A stretch of DNA of 10,114 bases. It comes from Candidatus Bathyarchaeota archaeon. GTDB lineage: Archaea; Thermoproteota; Bathyarchaeia; Bathyarchaeales; Bathycorpusculaceae. This document shows positions 6,462 to 10,114 of the stretch, in pieces. The stretch's first letter is position 1. Each line of letters begins with the position of its first letter. The translations under genes were made by a program, and so were the position numbers. Where the stretch lies: assembly GCA_013330975.1 (NCBI GenBank), contig DUHG01000028.1:669-10782 (forward strand). The letters run 5' to 3'. The notes under the pieces are model-generated. The model was given only the letters and a program-made list of their open reading frames with translations, was not told the DNA's origin and did no database searches.

Positions 6462-6920
6462 TCATTTTACTATCAACACTGGACAAGCAGCTCCATCGGC
6501 TACTCTATCACTGACGCTTCCCAGGAAGAACTCTTTGATGCCGCCAAGCCCCCTGCTGCCCATTACTATGATGTCAAAATTCCCTTCTTCAGCAGCTTCA
6601 ATTATCCTGTCGGAAGGTCGCCCTTCCGAGAGCTTAGTTGTAACTTTCAAGTTAGGTTTGGCTTTTTCTGCTTTCTTGATTGCCTCTGAGAGAATCTTTT
6701 CATGTCTCAATTTTAGTGCTTCTGAGTAGTTGTCCGTCGTTACCGGAGGAATAGGTTGCATACCTACGGCTGGGTTATACAACATTGGTGCAAGTGCAGG
6801 TTGAAAAACACTAATTAGCACGATTTCTGCAGAGTACTTTTCAGCCAAGTCAAGGGCAAAATCCAAAGCTCTGTCTGCAGGCTCAGAACCGTCATGCGCA
6901 ACAAGAATCTTCTCAATCAA
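6462..6920 (-). CDS. Universal stress protein (UspA family)
   Basis: This 152-residue single-domain protein has the alpha/beta nucleotide-binding fold of the UspA family. The N-terminus KILVAHDGSEPADRALDFAL places the conserved Asp and the DGS loop (residues 10-12). The ATP-binding signature G-2x-G-9x-G-S is complete: MGSRGLGG at 120-127 and LGSVSDRV at 133-140, using G121, G124, G134 and S135, so it should be an ATP-binding type like MJ0577. The start is TTG at 6920-6918, firmly set by GAGGTGA seven bases upstream (6934-6928). TTAAAATTCG near 6970-6961 could be its TATA box. It converges on the GH130 gene. A precise cellular role cannot be given; family members modulate stress survival and sometimes transporters. 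Confidence 0.92.
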   Translation of the reverse strand: MIEKILVAHDGSEPADRALDFALDLAEKYSAEIVLISVFQPALAPMLYNPAVGMQPIPPVTTDNYSEALKLRHEKILSEAIKKAEKAKPNLKVTTKLSEGRPSDRIIEAAEEGNFDIIVMGSRGLGGIKEFFLGSVSDRVADGAACPVLIVK

Positions 6921-6932
6921 ATTCTACTCACC

Positions 6933-7160
6933 TCATGCCCGTAGAATTGTTGAACCATTAGCGAATTTTAACTTTTGCACCGTACACACCCCTTCTACTG
7001 TCTCTAATTCTTGCAGTTTAGTCTAAAAGGTCAAATCTGGATATTTCTTGTAGCAGCGGTAACTCGCTTCATCGTGCTTTCAATCTCTTTTGGAAAAAGC
7101 TTGTCTTTGACCAGATGTGCTCAACTCGAAGCGATAATTTCGAAAAACCGGCTGCCGATG
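6933..7160 (-). pseudogene. Frame-broken relict gene between AOR and usp
   Basis: Two adjoining minus-strand stretches read like protein but lack starts. The first (7120-7031) gives AHLVKDKLFPKEIESTMKRV, then TAATRNIQI and a stop; in the same frame before an in-frame TGA at 7123-7121 there is RFFEIIASS. The second (7022-6933) gives KLQELETVEGVCTVQKLKFA, then NGSTILRA, with its stop overlapping the ribosome-binding site of usp. One frameshift and one or two stop changes would join them into a protein of roughly 70 residues. No family is recognised. Each piece is short enough to be chance; the support is the natural residue composition and the shared strand. Confidence 0.3.
7143..7157 (-). terminator. 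T-rich site downstream of the AOR gene
   Basis: On the minus strand, about 10-20 bases after the AOR stop, ATCGGCAGCCGG runs into TTTTTCG. Archaeal terminators are mostly short U tracts with little structure, so this is a plausible end for the AOR transcript. The CGGC/GCCG repeat is too tight to form a good hairpin. Confidence 0.35.
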
Positions 7161-7165
7161 ACGGA

Positions 7166-9034
7166 TTAATTTGGCAAGTGAGAGAGAGCCCAATCAATCT
7201 CAAGCTCCTCCAGTTTTTCGGGTGTGGGCACGCCTTGCTTATTCCAGCCTGCCATTTTGTAGTATCTGCTCTTCAATTTCTCGAATTCTATTGGATCTAT
7301 CGAAACACTCGATAGAACCCCGTTTCTTTTGGGCTCCATTAGGCGTAGGGGCAGATTGTCGTCCTCTCGACTGAAACCTTCCCTTATGTTGAAGACCCGT
7401 GACAAGTTTGTTGCGCGTTCAGAGATTTTAATTAGTTCAAAGGTACTAGTGTCCCAACCAGTGACATATCTCACTATGTTTGTTTTCTGATTCACGGTCC
7501 ATGGTACGAACATGCACATACATAGAACGTTATCCAAACTAATCCATGTTGAAACATAGTAGAATTGACGCGCTTTCTTCGGACCCATATCCAACGCAGG
7601 CACTGGTTCTATCAAGCCAAGACCTCGAGCTTCACGAGGAATTTTTTGGACATAGATGTTATCATAAATGTTGTGCATGTGGTCAGCACCCGTTGGTGAA
7701 ACCGCGTAGCCCAAGCCCTGCCCCCTTTTCGGTCTGGGATCGTGCATCGGCACCTCTTGTCTCTTCACCTCAACAGCAAGATCTCCCGCATTATTGCCTA
7801 TTTGCTGTGCCGCTCGCGCCGAACCTTCAGCCAAAAGGTTGCCTATTCCTTTTCGTTTCCCTATATTTTCAATCAACGTCAGCATGGTCCGTGAATCGCC
7901 GAAGCCTAAACGCATGCCATCTGTCTCAGAATCTGTTAACATGCCTTTTTCGTAGCATTCCATTGCAAAGCTTATCGTCACGCCAGTGCTTATTGTGTCC
8001 AAGGAATAGCTCTGGCAAAGCTCATTAGCTTTACAGATGACTTTTAAGTCGTAGACTCCGCAATTTGAGCCGAACGCTGCAAGGGTTTCGTATTCTGGAC
8101 CACCATACTCTGGGATCACATTAATCTCTGGCTCTCGGATCTGCACTATCTTCTTGCATCGTACCACACAAGCATAGCACGTGCCCATTCCGATGCTGAC
8201 AGTTTTCTTGATAGTCTGCGCTGATATTTGTTCTACTTTGGGGAAAAAACCTTCTCTGAAATTTCTAACCGGAAGGTTTCCAGTCTCTGCGTAAACATCC
8301 ATGGCAGCCCCGGTGCCATAATTATGAAGGCTGTAAGCCAGCTTGTCCACATTTTTGGCCATATAAGAAGAGAGACGTCTGAGTTTCTTGGGCTTCGCTA
8401 CCTTAACCGGTTTTGTCCCTTCTACGGCAACCGCCTTAAGGTTTTTGGAACCCATTACAGCGCCCATGCCACATCGACCGGCCACATGTTTTAAGTCGTG
8501 AATTATTGAGGCATACCGCACCAAGTTTTCTCCTCCGGGACCGATTAGTGCTATTCTCGCTGAAGGAGAATGAACTTCATTTGCTATGATTTCATGTGCT
8601 TCAAGAGTCTCTTTTCCCCAAAGATGCGAGGCATTTTTCACCTCGACTTCGTCGTTGTTTAGCCAGACATAAACTGGCTCTTCGCTTCTTCCTTCAAAAA
8701 TCATCGCGTCATAGCCAGCGTTCTTGAGTTCTGTCCCCCAAAAACCCCCAGCTTCTGCCTCGCCATAACCCCCTGTCAAAGGAGATTTGGCGCCGACACT
8801 GTGCCTACCAGCTCCACTCACTGGAGCGCCGGTTACCGGACCGCAGGCAAATATCAATTCGTTTTCAGGAGATAAAGCATCAATCCCCCTTTCCAGGTCG
8901 CGCAGGAGAAAGTAACTGATCAGGCCTCTGCCGCCGCAATATAGTCGGTAGAAAATCTCTTCAGGTGTTTCCACTCTGAACTGGCGGTGAGTTAAATCAA
9001 CCCGCAGTATCCTTCCTGTATACCCAAAACTCAA
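7166..9034 (-). CDS. Aldehyde:ferredoxin oxidoreductase family tungsten enzyme
   Basis: The 622-residue protein has the normal length of the AOR/FOR/WOR family, cytosolic enzymes that oxidise aldehydes to acids with a tungsten-bis-pterin and pass electrons to ferredoxin. The N-terminal domain has GYTGRILRVDLT, GGRGL (34-38), GPVTGAPVSGAGRHSVGAKS (65-84) and GGYGEAEAGGFWG (88-100). Pterin and cluster contacts include GPGGEN (165-170) and AGRCGMGAVMGSKNLKA (185-201). The [4Fe-4S] ligands are C286-x2-C289-x3-C293, with a fourth in LDNVLCMCMF (C505 or C507). PMHDPRPKRGQGLGYAVSPT (429-448) and GADH are also family marks. The start is TTG at 9034-9032 with AGGTAGGT five bases upstream. I cannot tell AOR from FOR or WOR types by eye, and no ferredoxin or MoaD-like gene adjoins it. 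Confidence 0.93.
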   Translation of the reverse strand: MSFGYTGRILRVDLTHRQFRVETPEEIFYRLYCGGRGLISYFLLRDLERGIDALSPENELIFACGPVTGAPVSGAGRHSVGAKSPLTGGYGEAEAGGFWGTELKNAGYDAMIFEGRSEEPVYVWLNNDEVEVKNASHLWGKETLEAHEIIANEVHSPSARIALIGPGGENLVRYASIIHDLKHVAGRCGMGAVMGSKNLKAVAVEGTKPVKVAKPKKLRRLSSYMAKNVDKLAYSLHNYGTGAAMDVYAETGNLPVRNFREGFFPKVEQISAQTIKKTVSIGMGTCYACVVRCKKIVQIREPEINVIPEYGGPEYETLAAFGSNCGVYDLKVICKANELCQSYSLDTISTGVTISFAMECYEKGMLTDSETDGMRLGFGDSRTMLTLIENIGKRKGIGNLLAEGSARAAQQIGNNAGDLAVEVKRQEVPMHDPRPKRGQGLGYAVSPTGADHMHNIYDNIYVQKIPREARGLGLIEPVPALDMGPKKARQFYYVSTWISLDNVLCMCMFVPWTVNQKTNIVRYVTGWDTSTFELIKISERATNLSRVFNIREGFSREDDNLPLRLMEPKRNGVLSSVSIDPIEFEKLKSRYYKMAGWNKQGVPTPEKLEELEIDWALSHLPN

Positions 9035-9057
9035 AATTGACCTACCTTTAACGGCAT

Positions 9058-9217
9058 ATGACTTCTATTTCTAAAAAAGTTACCGCCAATTTCTTCAAAG
9101 CTGTCCTCTACTTTCTGCCCAAATCAAGTTGAAGTATGTGGAACTCCACTGGAGATTCATGCCCGTAGCGTCTCAGTCGAAGAAGCTGGCGCCATGGGTT
9201 GGGCAACGATAGAATGA
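9058..9217 (+). pseudogene. Frame-broken small reading frame
   Basis: ATG at 9058 gives MTSISKKVTANFFKAVLYFL, then PKSS and a TGA at 9130-9132. In the frame shifted by one, the sequence continues as VEVCGTPLEIHARSVSVEEA, then GAMGWATIE and a TGA at 9215-9217. Joined near 9121-9127 these would make a protein of about 53 residues. The second half looks strongly protein-like but I do not recognise it. No ribosome-binding site precedes the ATG, and the reading frame lies over the AOR promoter on the other strand. It is best seen as a relict, or as a small gene broken by an indel. Confidence 0.3.
9066..9078 (-). promoter_or_regulatory. Candidate TATA box for the AOR gene
   Basis: The minus strand reads AACTTTTTTAGAAATAG here. 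Initiation about 25 bases downstream falls near 9048, directly before the AGGTAGGT ribosome-binding site at 9047-9040. The geometry matches that proposed for the gene starting at 2168. Confidence 0.3.
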
Positions 9218-9376
9218 TGGATATTTAGGATCAGAGATAACTAGTGAGGATGAGTTGCAGCAATTCGCCAGAACACTCAAAATTAGAATTGAACAACCTT
9301 TTTGTCATAAATATTCAAGTCTTTCTCACAAGCCGAAGGCAAGATCGCATCTTTAGTTTCAGCGAGTGTTCCTATT

Positions 9377-10114
9377 CTATGTCTTGCTTATCTCAGGCAG
9401 AGCCTTCAAGTATTTCTCTATCTCTTTCTCTGAGTTGTCTGCTTTAATAAATATGGGAACATTTTCCATTCCTGTTGCGATATAGCTTGACAAGAGCCAT
9501 TCTCCGGGCGCAAACTCCAGCGTCTTCTCTAGTATGCCCTTATCTATCATGAATGTCTCGCTCACTAGCATGCGGTCGTAAGGTCTAGGCAGGGTGCCGA
9601 CAAAGTAAGTGTGAAGCTGCTGAAGTGCGTTTGTGTTCAAATATGCTATCCGTTGGGTAGCGATGCAGACTCCTAAGCCGTATTTTCTACCCTGCCTCAG
9701 CAGTGTCTCCACGTGCGCAGAGCATTTGCCATCTATTCCCCCTTCCTTGCTGGATATGAACTCTTGGGCTTCATCGAAGACGACGAGAACGTAGGGTTTT
9801 ACGGTGAATCTGCGCTTCCTCCTTGCGAGCAAATCTTGTGTTAGGCTAATTGCCAGCTCCTTGATGGCAAACGGGTCTGAGATCGAAATAACCACCAAAT
9901 TAGTGACTTTGTCTTCTAGCAAGTCTCTTATGTTCTCAACAGTCAAAGCCGTTTTGTCTCTTGTTTCTTCCTTGTTTCTTTTCCTAAACAAGTCTGCAAT
10001 TGTCTTCCTTGTGGTAGCCCACGCGTATAGTCCGCTTTTATCATGAACCTTAAACTTCTCAACTGTTTCCGACGCTGTGCCATCTATGTAAGTGACAAAC
10101 TCTTCTGAAACTTC
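9377..10114 (-). CDS. HerA/DUF87-type P-loop ATPase, C-terminal part
   Basis: The frame is open from the right edge to a TAG at 9379-9377, showing 245 residues; the start and the Walker A motif lie outside. Visible are the Walker B strand YVLVVFDEAQEFI (residues 108-120 of the visible part), a conserved RQGRKYGLGVCIATQRIAYL stretch (140-159) carrying the likely arginine finger and the polar ATQR sensor, then LHTYFVGTLPRPYDRMLVSE. These mark the FtsK-HerA superfamily of hexameric DNA or protein translocases. In archaea HerA works with NurA in DNA end resection, but many DUF87 paralogues belong to mobile elements or to membrane-associated systems, and this segment alone cannot decide. An internal TTG at 9991 is not the start, as coding sequence continues upstream of it. 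Confidence 0.85.
   Translation of the reverse strand, partial: EVSEEFVTYIDGTASETVEKFKVHDKSGLYAWATTRKTIADLFRKRNKEETRDKTALTVENIRDLLEDKVTNLVVISISDPFAIKELAISLTQDLLARRKRRFTVKPYVLVVFDEAQEFISSKEGGIDGKCSAHVETLLRQGRKYGLGVCIATQRIAYLNTNALQQLHTYFVGTLPRPYDRMLVSETFMIDKGILEKTLEFAPGEWLLSSYIATGMENVPIFIKADNSEKEIEKYLKALPEISKT

Larger units (their letters stand above)
9035..9376. other. 342-base region without an intact gene
   Basis: This stretch separates the end of the HerA-like gene from the start of the AOR gene, both on the minus strand. It holds the AOR ribosome-binding site and candidate promoter, a frame-broken plus-strand coding fragment (9058-9217), and an AT-rich stretch around 9290-9330 (CCTTTTTGTCATAAATATTC). 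A 34-codon open stretch on the minus strand (about 9376-9272, ending DKKVVQF) is no longer than expected by chance. No RNA gene is seen. Confidence 0.5.

Noticed and set aside
7121..7123. In-frame TGA as a possible selenocysteine or other recoded codon in the AOR-usp gap
   Set aside because: No intact gene surrounds it, no start codon exists, and another frame break follows, so decay is the simpler reading.
7546..8028. 160-codon plus-strand open frame inside the AOR gene
   Set aside because: It is the antisense of a strongly conserved coding region; its Ser/Leu/Pro-rich composition is typical of antisense shadows.
9034..9057. Eight-codon leader peptide frame (MPLKVGQF) overlapping the AOR start
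   Set aside because: No ribosome-binding site, and if transcription starts near 9048 its ATG would not be in the mRNA; chance is likely.
9272..9376. 34-codon minus-strand frame after the HerA-like gene
   Set aside because: No start codon with a ribosome-binding site, and this length is expected by chance in AT-rich sequence.

Overview
The window looks like archaeal chromosome. Supporting signs are a HerA/DUF87-type ATPase, an aldehyde:ferredoxin oxidoreductase (AOR) family tungsten enzyme, a single-domain universal stress protein, a stand-alone CBS pair, frequent TTG starts, and ribosome-binding sites of the AGGTGA/GGAG type with AT-rich, TATA-like elements 25-30 bases ahead. An anaerobic Thermoproteota lineage such as Bathyarchaeia would fit, but this is inferred from gene content only. 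I see no tRNA, rRNA, CRISPR array or intact insertion sequence.

Layout. 1-325: minus-strand remains of small genes, GC-rich, frame-disrupted and running off the left edge; one N-terminus resembles tail-tube-like viral proteins. 442-1236 (+): class I SAM methyltransferase. 1233-2168 (-): AT-rich protein with terpene-cyclase/prenyltransferase-type repeats, converging on and overlapping the methyltransferase by four bases. 2220-2245: perfect 26-bp palindrome just upstream of that gene's putative promoter. 2279-2789 (-): GC-rich patch holding a 76-codon gene and the decayed tail of another. 2803-6439 (+): carbohydrate operon of a GT4 glycosyltransferase, an alpha/alpha-toroid-like domain in the +1 frame, a CBS-pair protein and a GH130 glycosidase/phosphorylase. 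6462-6920 (-): universal stress protein. 6933-7160 (-): relict coding sequence. 7166-9034 (-): AOR-family oxidoreductase. 9035-9376: no intact gene, but a frame-broken small reading frame. 9377-10114 (-): C-terminal part of a HerA-like ATPase, cut by the right edge.

The most interesting point is the junction at 3982-4000. The glycosyltransferase ends with an in-frame AGGAGG, then CTT TAA. The next domain has no usable start codon, yet its conserved-looking sequence is open in the +1 frame from before that stop. Slipping from CUU to UUU would give one 742-residue protein. The arrangement closely resembles the bacterial prfB (release factor 2) frameshift site: SD-like sequence, CUU, stop. A one-base indel or sequencing error is the main alternative.

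The 2803-6439 genes suggest synthesis and turnover of a (probably mannose-containing) glycan: the glycosyltransferase builds, GH130 cleaves or phosphorolyses beta-mannosides, and the CBS protein may sense adenine nucleotides. The window's two GC-rich minus-strand patches flank the methyltransferase/cyclase pair and look like remains of one or more integrated elements.
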